A DNA stretch of 64,000 bases, from NCBI GenBank assembly GCA_910822395.1, contig OU365335.1, positions 806,001 to 870,000 of the forward strand, read 5' to 3'. The DNA comes from Pseudoclavibacter triregionum. GTDB taxonomy: Bacteria; Actinomycetota; Actinomycetes; Actinomycetales; Microbacteriaceae. This document shows positions 7,898 to 20,755 of this stretch, piece after piece. The translations under genes were made by a program, and so were the position numbers. The notes under the pieces were generated by a model that did no database searches, had not been told where the DNA came from, and saw only the letters and a program-made list of their open reading frames with translations. How positions within the stretch are numbered: the stretch's first letter is position 1; each line of letters opens with the position of its first letter.

Positions 7898-9037
7898 GTG
7901 AAGTTCGTCGTCAACCGTGACGTCTGCAGCGACGCCGTGTCGTTCGTCGTGAAGCTCATCCCGCAGCGTCCGACGATGCCGATCCTCGGCGGCGTGCTCC
8001 TCGAGGCGAAGGACGGATCCCTCTCCCTCAGCAGCTTCGACCACGAGGTCTCGAGCCGCACCACGGTGAAGGCGGAGGTCGAGACCGAGGGATCGGTGCT
8101 CGTCCAGGGCCGCCTCCTCGCCGACATCGCGAGCCGCCTCCCCATGGCCCCCGTCGAGTTCAGCCTCGACGACACGGGCGTGACGATCCGCTGCGGCTCC
8201 GCGTCGTTCCACCTCCCGACGATGCCGATCCTCGAGTTCCCGAAGCTCCCCGAGGTCTCGGGCCGCACGGGCACCGTCGACGGCCACGCCTTCGCCGAGG
8301 CCGTCGGCCAGGTCGCCGTCGCCGCCTCCCGCGAGGACGTCGCCCCCGTCATCACGGGCGTGAACCTCACCCTCGGCGAATCCGCGCTCGGACTCGTCGC
8401 GACCGACCGCTACCGCGTCGCCATCCGCTCGCTCGAGTGGAAGGGCGACTTCGCCGAGCCCGAGACCGCGCTCGTGCACGCCCGCACCCTCGCCGAGATC
8501 GGCAAGTCGCTCGGCGCCGCCGACGAGATCGAGATCACGCTCATGCAGTCGGGCGAGCGCCGCCTCATCGCCTTCAGCGCCGCCGGCAAGACCGTCACGA
8601 GCAACCTCATCGCCGGCAAGTTCCCGCCGGTCGAGAAGCTCTTCCCGGAGGAGGCGCCCCGCTACGCCGTCCTCCAGGTCTCCGAGCTCGTCGACGCCGT
8701 GCGCCGCGTGCAGCTCGTGCTCGAGCGCGAGGCCGCGCTGCGCTTCACCTTCGCCCCGGACGGCCTCAACCTCGAGGCCCTCGGCTCCGAGCAGGCCCAG
8801 GCCTCCGAGCAGATCGACGCCGTCCTCCACGGCGACGAGATCGTCGTCTCGCTGAAGCCGCAGTTCCTCCTCGACGGCGTCGGCGCCATCCGCTCGGAGT
8901 TCGTGCGGATCGCCTTCACCCGCACGGAGAACCCGAGCAAGCCCGGCCCCGTGCTCCTCACGGCGCAGACCTCCCGCGACGAGGGGCAGAGCGAGACCTT
9001 CCGCTACCTGCTCCAGCCGAACCTCCTCATGCGGTAG
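7898..9037 (+). CDS. dnaN: DNA polymerase III sliding clamp (beta subunit)
   Basis: A 379-residue beta clamp that tethers the replicative polymerase to DNA. The three-domain fold is evident: the opening VKFVVNRDVCSDAVSFVVK, the ATDRYRVAIR segment of the middle domain and the C-terminal YLLQPNLLMR strand that closes the partner-binding pocket. The GTG at 7898 is chosen because GAGAGGA lies 8 bases upstream and this is the normal N-terminus. A longer open frame extends back into oriC but is not coding. recF starts only 2 bases after the stop codon. Confidence 0.95.
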   Translation: MKFVVNRDVCSDAVSFVVKLIPQRPTMPILGGVLLEAKDGSLSLSSFDHEVSSRTTVKAEVETEGSVLVQGRLLADIASRLPMAPVEFSLDDTGVTIRCGSASFHLPTMPILEFPKLPEVSGRTGTVDGHAFAEAVGQVAVAASREDVAPVITGVNLTLGESALGLVATDRYRVAIRSLEWKGDFAEPETALVHARTLAEIGKSLGAADEIEITLMQSGERRLIAFSAAGKTVTSNLIAGKFPPVEKLFPEEAPRYAVLQVSELVDAVRRVQLVLEREAALRFTFAPDGLNLEALGSEQAQASEQIDAVLHGDEIVVSLKPQFLLDGVGAIRSEFVRIAFTRTENPSKPGPVLLTAQTSRDEGQSETFRYLLQPNLLMR

Positions 9038-9039
9038 GC

Positions 9040-10260
9040 GTGCACGTCTCCCGCCTCGAGCTCCGCGACTTCCGCAACTACGAGCACGCCGAGCTCGAGC
9101 TCGACCGCGGCCCGCACCTGCTCGTCGGCAGGAACGGGCAGGGCAAGACGAACCTCGTCGAGGCGATCGGGTTCCTCTCGACGCTCTCCTCGCACCGGGT
9201 CTCCTCGGACGCCGCGCTCGTGCGGCGGGGCTGCGATCGCGCGCTCGTGCGGGCGCAGCTGCGGCACGGCGAGCGCGAGCTCGGGATCGACGTGGAGATC
9301 ACGCGATCCGGCGCGAACACGGCCCGCATCGGCGGCCGTCAGGTGCGCTCGCGGGAGCTGCCGCGCTACGTGACGAGCGTGCTCTTCGCGCCCGAGGACC
9401 TCTCGCTCGTGCGCGGCGACCCCGCCACGCGCCGGCGCTTCCTCGACGAGCTCCTCGCGATGCGCTCGCCGCGGCTCGCGAACCTCGGCGCCGAGTACGA
9501 GCGGGTGCTCAAGCAGCGCAACTCGCTCCTGCGCTCCGCCCGCTCCGTCTCGCTCAAGCTCGAGCAGCTCGGCACGCTCGATGTGTGGGACGACCGGCTC
9601 GTCGAGCTCGGCTCGGAGCTCATCGCCGAGCGGCTCCTGCTCGCCGCCGAGCTCGGCCCCTTCGTCGCAGCCGCCTACGCGCGGCTCGTGGGGGAGGACC
9701 ACGGCGCGGGACTCTCGCTGCGGCTCACGGTGCTCGCCCACACGGGATCCGTGCTCGGTGAGGAGGAGGACGAGTCCGCCGGCGGCGAGGGCGGCGACAT
9801 CACGCTCGAGGAGCTGCGGGATCGCTTCGCGGCGCGACTCGCCGAGGTGCGGCCCAAGGAGCTCGAGCGCGGCGTGAGCCTCGTCGGCCCGCATCGCGAC
9901 GACGCGGTGTTCTGGCTCAACGGCCTGCCGGCGCGAGTGACCGCGAGCCACGGGGAGTCGTGGTCGTTCGCGCTCGCCCTGAAGCTCGCGGCGGCCGAGC
10001 TCGTGCGGGAGCAGTCGCGCGCGGGCGACCCGATCCTCATCCTCGACGACGTGTTCGCCGAGCTCGACGCGCGGCGGCGATCGCGGCTCGCGGAGGCGGT
10101 CGGCGAGTTCGAGCAGACGCTCATCACGGCCGCCGTGCTCGAGGACGTGCCGGAGGCGCTGCGCGCCCACGCGATCGGCATCCGCTCGGGCGCGATCGTG
10201 CCGGTGGACGACACGTCGATGGGTCGGGAGCCCGCGACCGAGACGGAGCCCGGCGCATGA
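9040..10260 (+). CDS. recF: DNA replication/repair protein RecF
   Basis: A 406-residue SMC-like ATPase that helps load RecA at gaps. It begins VHVSRLELRDFRNYEHAEL, has Walker A GRNGQGKT near residues 30-37, the signature region VSLVGPHRDD, and Walker B PILILDDVFAELD. The GTG at 9040 is 2 bases after dnaN; a GTG two codons later is also possible. The stop overlaps the next gene by 4 bases. Length and order are standard for the dnaA-dnaN-recF operon. Confidence 0.94.
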   Translation: MHVSRLELRDFRNYEHAELELDRGPHLLVGRNGQGKTNLVEAIGFLSTLSSHRVSSDAALVRRGCDRALVRAQLRHGERELGIDVEITRSGANTARIGGRQVRSRELPRYVTSVLFAPEDLSLVRGDPATRRRFLDELLAMRSPRLANLGAEYERVLKQRNSLLRSARSVSLKLEQLGTLDVWDDRLVELGSELIAERLLLAAELGPFVAAAYARLVGEDHGAGLSLRLTVLAHTGSVLGEEEDESAGGEGGDITLEELRDRFAARLAEVRPKELERGVSLVGPHRDDAVFWLNGLPARVTASHGESWSFALALKLAAAELVREQSRAGDPILILDDVFAELDARRRSRLAEAVGEFEQTLITAAVLEDVPEALRAHAIGIRSGAIVPVDDTSMGREPATETEPGA

Positions 10261-10751
10261 GCGAGGCCGCCGAGGTCTACGCCCGATTCCGCGAGGTGTT
10301 CGGGGGCCGGACGACTTCCCTGCGCGCGCGCCTGCGCCGCGCGAAGGAGCTCGAGGATCCCCAGGACGGCGAGGCGAGCCTCCCCTTCGGCTCCGGCCGC
10401 GACCCGCTCGGCGTCGGCGCCGTGCTCGACCGCGTCATCACCACCCACGCCTGGAAGGAGCCGCTCGCGCAGGCGGCCGTGCTCTCCGACTGGGCCGAGC
10501 TCGTGGGGCCCGAGATCGCCTCGCACGCCGAGCCGCTCCACGTCGAGGAGGGCGTGCTCCTCGTGCAGTGCGACTCGACGGCGTGGGCGACGCAGCTGCG
10601 CACCCTCCGCTCGAGCCTCGTCACGACGATCGCGGCGAAGCACCCGGACGCCGGCGTCGAGTCGATCCGCTTCCTCAACCCCGGCGCCCCCTCGTGGAAG
10701 CGGGGCCTGCGCTCGGTGCCCGGCCGAGGACCTCGCGACACCTACGGCTAG
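10257..10751 (+). CDS. dciA: DUF721 (DciA-like) protein
   Basis: A 164-residue protein of the DUF721 family, in the recF-gyrB position held by DciA-type proteins in Actinomycetota, where they act with the DnaB helicase during initiation. The DUF721 core spans about residues 50-150 (VLDRVITTHAWKEPLAQAAVLSDWAELVG, then VLLVQCDSTAWATQLRTL). The N-terminal 45 residues are charged and variable. ATG overlaps the recF stop (ATGA), so translation is probably coupled. The helicase role rests on family knowledge. Confidence 0.88.
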   Translation: MSEAAEVYARFREVFGGRTTSLRARLRRAKELEDPQDGEASLPFGSGRDPLGVGAVLDRVITTHAWKEPLAQAAVLSDWAELVGPEIASHAEPLHVEEGVLLVQCDSTAWATQLRTLRSSLVTTIAAKHPDAGVESIRFLNPGAPSWKRGLRSVPGRGPRDTYG

Positions 10752-10970
10752 GGAGCGGCGTCCCGCCCGGAAGTCCCCGGTGCGCCCTCCTCCCGGCATC
10801 GATTTGGGGCCCGAACGGCGCGAACGCCCCTCGGGAAGGCAAATCAGTCCGCCCAGGCCCGGAAATCGCGTCCACGGGGCCGTCAAAGCCCGGGAAGGGG
10901 GCGGTTCCGCGGTAGGATGAAGGGTCACCTCCCGGCGCGCTCGCGCACGGGCCGAGGTCAGAGAGTGTGA

Positions 10971-13163
<2,193 letters not shown>

Positions 13164-13178
13164 CAGGCAGGCACAGAC

Positions 13179-15869
<2,691 letters not shown>

Positions 15870-15883
15870 GGGGTACGAATCCG

Positions 15884-16300
15884 ATGACGAGCGTCGCCGA
15901 TCGGCTCGCGCAGAAGACGAGCCGCCGCACCGCGAGCAAGCAGGTCCGCCTCCGCCTCGTGCACATCGACTTCTGGTCGTGCGTGAAGCTCGCCGCCCTG
16001 CTCGCCGTGTGCCTCGCGGTCATCGGCGTCGTCATGACCTTCGTCGTCTGGACGGTGCTCGAGCAGACGGGGGTCCTCGACTCGGTGAACAAGCTCCTCA
16101 ACGACGTGACCGGCTCCGAGAACTCGACCGGCGTGCAGGTGAGCAGCTTCGTCAACCTCGGCGGGCTCATGCTCTTCTCGCTCGGCGTCGGGCTCCTCAA
16201 CCTCGTCGTGCTGCCGGCGCTCGCCGCCGTCGCGGCCTTCATCTACAACCTCACGGTGAAGGTGACGGGCGGCCTCGTCCTCGGCTTCACGAACGGCTAG
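15884..16300 (+). CDS. DUF3566 transmembrane protein
   Basis: A 138-residue protein of the DUF3566 family, found in Actinomycetota immediately after gyrA. The N-terminus is basic and cytoplasmic. One hydrophobic segment lies near residues 33-58 (AALLAVCLAVIGVVMTFVVWTVL) and a second near 90-120 (LMLFSLGVGLLNLVVLPALAAVAAF), with the family motif FIYNLTVKVTGGL near the C-terminus. Starts 14 bases after gyrA. Its biochemical role is not known to me. Confidence 0.87.
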   Translation: MTSVADRLAQKTSRRTASKQVRLRLVHIDFWSCVKLAALLAVCLAVIGVVMTFVVWTVLEQTGVLDSVNKLLNDVTGSENSTGVQVSSFVNLGGLMLFSLGVGLLNLVVLPALAAVAAFIYNLTVKVTGGLVLGFTNG

Positions 16301-16392
16301 CACGGCGCACCGCGGCCCTTCGCGTGTCGGACACGCGGAGTTTGCTCCGCCTCCGGAATGCTGTAAGGTTTGGAGGTCGCCTCGCGACGCAA

Positions 16393-16469
16393 GGGGCTAT
16401 AGCTCAGGCGGTCAGAGCGCTTCACTGATAATGAAGAGGTCCCAGGTTCAAGTCCTGGTAGCCCCACCA
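16393..16469 (+). tRNA. tRNA-Ile (GAT anticodon)
   Basis: A 77-base cloverleaf with acceptor stem GGGGCTA/TAGCCCC, D arm, anticodon stem CTTCA/TGAAG around the loop CTGATAA (anticodon GAT at 16427-16429), T arm GGTTCAAGTCC and an encoded CCA end. The position after gyrA is standard in this group. Confidence 0.97.
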
Positions 16470-16472
16470 CCA

Positions 16473-16504
16473 CGAAGGCGCCCGACTCAGGTCGGGCGCC
16501 TTCG
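16473..16504 (+). terminator. Terminator after tRNA-Ile
   Basis: Perfect 14-bp stem CGAAGGCGCCCGAC / GTCGGGCGCCTTCG with a TCAG tetraloop, starting 3 bases after the tRNA. Confidence 0.8.
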
Positions 16505-16714
16505 GCGTTCCCCAGGACCTCTGCGTGTTCCCTCCGGCCGCGCTCGCCCTCCTGCGTTCCCGAGATCGGCCGCGCGACGCCGAGGTTCGTTCTCCGGTCG
16601 TTCGTCCCGACCTCGACGGATGTTCACGTCGATCCGCCTCGGGTGCGATCCGCGCCGCGACCGCCGCTGGCTACTTCGCTTCGCGAAGGGCGCAGGGGAC
16701 GGCCCGGAACGGGG

Positions 16715-17653
16715 ATGACGATGACGCAGCAGCCCACGCGCGCCGGAGCGCGCCCGACCAGCGCACAGGCCGCGATGAGCGCGCAGCCCGCGCCGCACGC
16801 CTCGACGACCCCACGCCCGCAGACTCCGCCCGCTCCGGCCGCGGCGGTCTCGGCCAGCCTGAACACCGTCGCGCTCTTCATGAACGCCACCGTCGCCATG
16901 GTGCTCGGCGCCCAGCTCATGCTCCTCCTGCACGAGCTGGGGCATGTGGCGGGCGGCCTCGCCTTCGGGCACGCGGGCACGCTCTACCCCTTCGCATTCC
17001 TGCCCGCCGAGGAGTCGACCGGCGCAGCGAAGCTCGTCGAGGTGGCGGCCGGGCCGCTGCTGAGCCTCATCACCGGCCTGCTCGCCGTCGCGTGGCAGCC
17101 CCTGCGCCAAGGCGGCGGGTTCTGGCACCTCGTCTGGACGTGGTTGGGCTTCGCCTCGCTCATGGAGTTCTTCGGCTATCTCGTCATCACGCCCTTCGGC
17201 GCCGGCGACACCGCGGTGCTCGCCGAGGAGCTCGACGTCGCGGAGCCCCTGCGCTGGGCGATCATGGGCGTCGGCATCCTCGGCATGCTCGCCGTCGCGT
17301 GGGCCTTCGCGCGCTTCGTGGAGCGCTCGGCGGGCTTCGCCGACAAGCGCCGCTCGTGGGCCTTCGCCTTCTGGCCGTGGATCGCCGCGACGGTGCTCTG
17401 CATCGCGCTCTCGCTCCTCTTCACGACGATCTCGCCCGCGCAGCTCACCGAGGATGAGCAGGTCGCCGTCGCCATGGTCGGCACGGAGCTCTTCGTGTGC
17501 GCGCCCATGTCGTTCATGTTCTCGAAGATGGCGAAGGACGTCCCGACCGAGGGCCTGCGCCTCGCGCAGTGGCCGGTCGCCGGCGGCGTCGTGCTCGCGC
17601 TCGTCATCGCGGCCGACATCGCGCTCGCGCAGGGGCTGCCGATCGGGCAGTGA
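16715..17653 (+). CDS. M50-like integral membrane protein with HELGH motif
   Basis: A 312-residue polytopic membrane protein. After a Pro/Ala/Thr-rich cytoplasmic stretch of about 45 residues, the first membrane helix (NATVAMVLGAQLMLLLHELGHVAGG) carries HELGH, the zinc-binding HExxH pattern of intramembrane and M50-type proteases. About six more hydrophobic segments follow. It resembles the M50B-like family that is scattered in Actinomycetota, but I see no clear second LDG-type motif, so protease activity is uncertain. Two ATGs, at 16715 and 16721, are both plausible; the second has better spacing from GGGGA. A strong hairpin follows the stop codon. Confidence 0.7.
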   Translation: MTMTQQPTRAGARPTSAQAAMSAQPAPHASTTPRPQTPPAPAAAVSASLNTVALFMNATVAMVLGAQLMLLLHELGHVAGGLAFGHAGTLYPFAFLPAEESTGAAKLVEVAAGPLLSLITGLLAVAWQPLRQGGGFWHLVWTWLGFASLMEFFGYLVITPFGAGDTAVLAEELDVAEPLRWAIMGVGILGMLAVAWAFARFVERSAGFADKRRSWAFAFWPWIAATVLCIALSLLFTTISPAQLTEDEQVAVAMVGTELFVCAPMSFMFSKMAKDVPTEGLRLAQWPVAGGVVLALVIAADIALAQGLPIGQ

Positions 17654-17662
17654 CGGCAGGAA

Positions 17663-17692
17663 GAAGGGCCCCTGCGTGTGCCGGGGCCCTTC
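17663..17692. terminator. Bidirectional terminator before tRNA-Ala repeats
   Basis: GAAGGGCCCC (17663-17672) pairs with GGGGCCCTTC (17683-17692) around a 10-base loop, between the plus-strand membrane gene and minus-strand tRNA-Ala. It could stop transcription from both sides. Confidence 0.7.
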
Positions 17693-17719
17693 GTCATGTC
17701 CCCTTGAATGGGGCAGATC

Positions 17720-17905
17720 TGGTGGAGACGAGGGGAATCGAACCCCCGGGACGCGGTCGAGCGTTCCGGCCCCCGGCCCAGGGCGACCATCTCGGTTACT
17801 GGTGGAGACGAGGGGAATCGAACCCCCGGGACGCGGCCGAGCGTTCCGGCCCCCGGCCCAGGGCGACCATCTCGGTTACTGGTGGAGACGAGGGGAATCG
17901 AACCC
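17720..17905 (-). repeat. Tandem 80-bp repeats carrying the tRNA-Ala 3' end
   Basis: Two adjacent 80-bp units (17721-17800 and 17801-17880) differ at a single base (17757 versus 17837). Each begins with the same 25 bases that form the 3' end of the real tRNA-Ala (17881-17905), preceded by the T that completes CCA on the minus strand. Read on the minus strand, the order is complete tRNA-Ala, then two partial copies of its T arm, acceptor strand and CCA end, separated by about 54 bases of unrelated sequence. Only the tRNA-proximal copy has a full cloverleaf. Possible origins are slippage or unequal recombination, or repeated use of the tRNA end as an integration site; no integrase is in the window. 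Confidence 0.9.
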
Positions 17906-17955
17906 CTAACCCCCTGCTTGCAAAGCAGGTGCTCTGCCAATTGAGCTACGTCCCC
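17880..17955 (-). tRNA. tRNA-Ala (TGC anticodon)
   Basis: A 76-base cloverleaf on the minus strand: acceptor GGGGACG/CGTCTCC (one G-T pair), anticodon stem CCTGC/GCAGG with loop TTTGCAA (anticodon TGC), T loop TTCGATT and an encoded CCA. Two 3'-end copies lie directly downstream. Confidence 0.96.
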
Positions 17956-18074
17956 GCACGGCGCGCGCGCCGACCCGCAATGCTACCCCGAATCGCGAGC
18001 CGTGCACAGGGCATCCGGAAACGCGGGATGATGGACGCGACGAACGGCCGCGCGAGCGGCGGATGGAGGAGCGG

Positions 18075-18455
18075 ATGTCGCCGCGCAAGGGTCGCCCCGC
18101 GAAGCCCGGAGCCCAGGACACGGGATCCCAGGACGCCGCGTCCGAGAACTCCGGCGAGTTCGTGCCCGGCTTCGCGCCGGAGCCCGTCGAGCCGGCGATC
18201 GTCGAGCCGGAGGGCGAGCTGCCCGCCTCGGGCCTCGAGCGGGCGCTCGGGATCCTCGTCCTCATCGGCGTCCTCGCGATGATCGTCGGGATGGGCATCA
18301 CGCTCTTCGGCTCGTGGTCCGGAGCGCTCACCGATCCGACGTGGTCGTTCCTCGTCATCCTGGCCGGCGCGGTCGTGACGATCGGCTGCGTGCTCGCGCT
18401 CCAGTCGCTCCGCGCTCGGGATCGCCGCCGCGCCCGCGGCGAGGACGCCCGCTAG
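18075..18455 (+). CDS. Small two-helix membrane protein of unknown function
   Basis: A 126-residue protein. The first 55 residues are hydrophilic and rich in Pro, Glu and Ala. Two hydrophobic segments follow, near residues 58-80 (ALGILVLIGVLAMIVGMGITLF) and 90-110 (WSFLVILAGAVVTIGCVLAL), then a short Arg-rich tail. The ATG at 18075 is preferred because GGAGG stands 5 bases upstream; an in-frame ATG at 18063 would add four residues. I do not recognise a family. Its neighbours (tRNA-Ala and an SDR gene, both minus strand) give no functional hint. Confidence 0.7.
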   Translation: MSPRKGRPAKPGAQDTGSQDAASENSGEFVPGFAPEPVEPAIVEPEGELPASGLERALGILVLIGVLAMIVGMGITLFGSWSGALTDPTWSFLVILAGAVVTIGCVLALQSLRARDRRRARGEDAR

Positions 18456-18492
18456 ACGAGCCCTCTGCCGACCGGCGCTTGGCCCTGCCCGC

Positions 18493-19404
18493 CTACACGA
18501 ACGCGTCCGGCGCGAGCTCCGACTCGGGGACGCCCGGCGCGTAGCGCTCGAGGTCGGTGACCCCGGCCTCGAGCAGCACGTCCTCGCAGAGCAGCGTCGC
18601 GCCGCTCGGCATCTCCGGGTCCGTGAGCACGAGGTGCGCGGCGTCGGCATAGAGCTCCGGCGTGCGCGAGCGGGCCGAGAACTCGTCGCCGATGACGTTC
18701 CGGACTGCGGCCGTACGGATCATCGTCCGCGGCCAGAGGCACGCCGCCCGCAGGGGCGCCCCGCGCTCCCCGGTCTCGCGCTCCCCGGTCTCGCGCTCGC
18801 CGATCCCGCCCGCGAACTCCGCGGCGAGGCCGAGCGTCGCGAGGGTCATCCCGTACTTCGAGAGCATGTAGGCGGGGAAGGCGCCGAGCCAGCGCGGCTC
18901 GAGGTTGAGCGGCGGCGAGAGCGTGAGAACGCGGGGATCCGCCGACTTCGCGAGCCACGGCAGCGCCGCCTGCGAGAGCAGGAAGGTGCCGCGGGTGTTC
19001 ACGTCGTGCATGAGGTCGAGCTTCTTGGCCGACACCGAGGTCGTGGGGGAGAGGTCGATCGCGCTCGCGTTGTTCACGACGATGTCGATGCCGCCGAACT
19101 CGGATGCCGTCCGCTCGACGGCCTCGCGGATCGAGGCCTCGTCGCGCACGTCGCCGAGGATCGGCAGCGCCCGGCCGCCGGCGCGCTCGATGGCCTCGGC
19201 GGCCGTGTGGATCGTGCCCTCGAGGCGCGGGTGCGGCTCGGCGGTCTTCGCGATGATCGCGATGTTCGCGCCGTCGCGGGCCGCGCGCTCGGCGATCGCG
19301 AGGCCGATCCCGCGGCTGCCGCCCGACATGAGGATCGTCCGGCCGGCGAGGGTGCGGGCCTCGAGCGCGTCGGGGCGGGGGGACTGCGTGGACTCCGTCT
19401 TCAT
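18493..19404 (-). CDS. Short-chain dehydrogenase/reductase (HSDL2-like)
   Basis: A 303-residue NAD(P)-dependent oxidoreductase of the classical SDR fold. It shows the cofactor motif GGSRGIGLAIA near residues 31-41, NNAS near 113, and the catalytic Tyr and Lys in YMLSKYGM. The flanking LTLSPPLNLEP and the length suggest the HSDL2-like branch that keeps only the SDR part; the substrate is unknown. Between helix regions there is a tandem GERET/GERET/GER repeat, from a 15-base repeat near 18773-18805, absent from most SDRs. The ATG at 19404 has no clear Shine-Dalgarno but follows a CACACT box by 7 bases, so the transcript may be leaderless. Confidence 0.85.
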   Translation of the reverse strand: MKTESTQSPRPDALEARTLAGRTILMSGGSRGIGLAIAERAARDGANIAIIAKTAEPHPRLEGTIHTAAEAIERAGGRALPILGDVRDEASIREAVERTASEFGGIDIVVNNASAIDLSPTTSVSAKKLDLMHDVNTRGTFLLSQAALPWLAKSADPRVLTLSPPLNLEPRWLGAFPAYMLSKYGMTLATLGLAAEFAGGIGERETGERETGERGAPLRAACLWPRTMIRTAAVRNVIGDEFSARSRTPELYADAAHLVLTDPEMPSGATLLCEDVLLEAGVTDLERYAPGVPESELAPDAFV

Positions 19405-19503
19405 GGGTGCCAGTGTGCCCGATCGGGGTGCGGGGCGGGGTTTCTGCGTCCGGTGGTTTCGAGACGCTCGCTGCGCTCGCTCCTCAACCACCTGCAGACA
19501 CGC

Positions 19504-19538
19504 GAAGCGGGCGGGCCCCAGAGGAGCCCGCCCGCTTC
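19504..19538 (-). terminator. Terminator of the DUF937 gene
   Basis: Perfect 13-bp stem GAAGCGGGCGGGC / GCCCGCCCGCTTC with a 9-base loop, 41 bases downstream of the DUF937 stop codon. Confidence 0.75.
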
Positions 19539-19578
19539 CGGGTGGTCGATTCGCGAGGCCGAGGCCCGCGGGCGATCG

Positions 19579-20412
19579 CTAGCGGCGCGTGCCGCCGCCG
19601 AGGAGGTCGCCGAGCACGCCGCCGAGGATGCCGCCGAGGCCGCCCTGGGCCTGCGGCTGCGCCGACTGCTGCTGCGCGGGGACGTCGTTCGGGCCGCGGA
19701 GGCCGCCCTCGGTCGGCTGGACGTTCGCCTGGTCCGGCATGGCACCCGAGACCGAGGCGTCGGCCTGCTGGCCCCCGCCCAGCACCGATCCGAGGATGTC
19801 GCCGAGGCCGCCGCCCTGCTGGGCCTGCGTGGTCTGCTGCGACTGGCCGCCGCCGAGGATCGAGCCGAGGATGTCGCCGAGGCCGCCCTGCGAGGCCTGC
19901 GGGGGCACCTGCGCCGGCTGCTGCGTCGAGCCGCCGAGGATGGAGCCGAGGATGGAGCCGAGGCCGCCGCCCATGCCGCCGCCAGCCTGCTGGGTCGCGG
20001 CGCCGCCGCCCATGTTCTTCATGACCTGCGAGGCGATGAAGGAGAGGACGATCGGGGCGAGGATCGGGAGGAGCTTCGAGAGGAGCGAGGACGAGCCGCC
20101 GCCGGCGACGGCGAGGCGGTCGACCACGGCGTCCTGGTTCGCGCCGAAGATGTGGCGGGCGATCTTCTCGCCGTCCTGGACGTCGATCTGGGACGGGTCG
20201 ACGCCGCCCTCGACGAGCGAGCCGTCGTGCTCCTGGAGCGCCTCCATGAGGGCCTGCTCTCCGCTCGGGTCCTGGGCGTTGGCCTCGAGGCCGGAGAGGA
20301 GCGTGGGGACGAGCGTGTTGATGGCCTGCTGGGTCTCCTCGGGCGAGGCGCCGACCTGCTGGGCGATCTGGTCGGTGGGGATCTGCTGGAGGAGCGAGGC
20401 GATCTCGGACAT
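19579..20412 (-). CDS. DUF937 domain protein with glycine-rich repeats
   Basis: A 277-residue protein. The N-terminal part (about 1-130) matches DUF937: MSEIASLLQQIPTDQIAQQVG, then a four-helix region ending with a hydrophobic helix (LLPILAPIVLSFIASQVMKNM). The rest is low-complexity, with four spaced copies of a GGLGDILGSILGGG-type unit separated by Gln/Ala/Pro-rich linkers. Such repeats could form an amyloid-like or multimerising segment, though that is speculation. ATG at 20412 follows AAAGGCGG. DUF937 function is not established to my knowledge. Confidence 0.85.
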   Translation of the reverse strand: MSEIASLLQQIPTDQIAQQVGASPEETQQAINTLVPTLLSGLEANAQDPSGEQALMEALQEHDGSLVEGGVDPSQIDVQDGEKIARHIFGANQDAVVDRLAVAGGGSSSLLSKLLPILAPIVLSFIASQVMKNMGGGAATQQAGGGMGGGLGSILGSILGGSTQQPAQVPPQASQGGLGDILGSILGGGQSQQTTQAQQGGGLGDILGSVLGGGQQADASVSGAMPDQANVQPTEGGLRGPNDVPAQQQSAQPQAQGGLGGILGGVLGDLLGGGTRR

Positions 20413-20755
20413 GGGTCCGCCTTTCTGGGTGGCCGCCTCGGGGAATCTGAGGACGGTCGCTGTTCGCGAGGCTATCGGCCCGCCCCTGGCGAGGACCCGG
20501 GAACCGTCCCGCCAGCCTGGAGAAACGCCGTGCGGTGAGGGATCCGCGGCAGGGCCGGGGTGACGCCGTGCGACGGCGACGCGAGGCCGATCGAGCCGAG
20601 CGTCCTTCATGATGACGATTCGTGTCGCCCGATGACGGCCGGTCACTGCGATCTGCGTCGTGTGACGGCCCGACTCGTGCCGGCCCCCTCGCCCCCCTAT
20701 CGTCGATCCCATCGCAGCCCGCGCACCCGGCGCGGCCGATGGAAGGAAGCCGATC
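20413..20755. other. Intergenic region upstream of metQNI
   Basis: A 343-base divergent spacer. I looked for a SAM-responsive riboswitch or other structured leader before metQ and saw none. It contains several GTGACGGCC-like words (near 20634, 20664) and a weak TATCGT -10 candidate near 20698. The metQ start has a good GGAAGGA ribosome-binding site. No coding sequence is evident. Confidence 0.5.

Noticed and set aside
17720-17905. CRISPR array or integrated phage at the tRNA-Ala repeats
   Set aside because: Units are adjoining and nearly identical with no varied spacers, and no integrase or phage gene is present.
17497-17944. Plus-strand frames with repeated ETRGIEPP-type peptides
   Set aside because: They are translations of the tRNA-Ala repeats on the opposite strand, a known source of spurious proteins.
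20413-20755. SAM-sensing riboswitch before metQ
   Set aside because: I could not find the conserved stems or SAM-pocket words of known SAM riboswitches.
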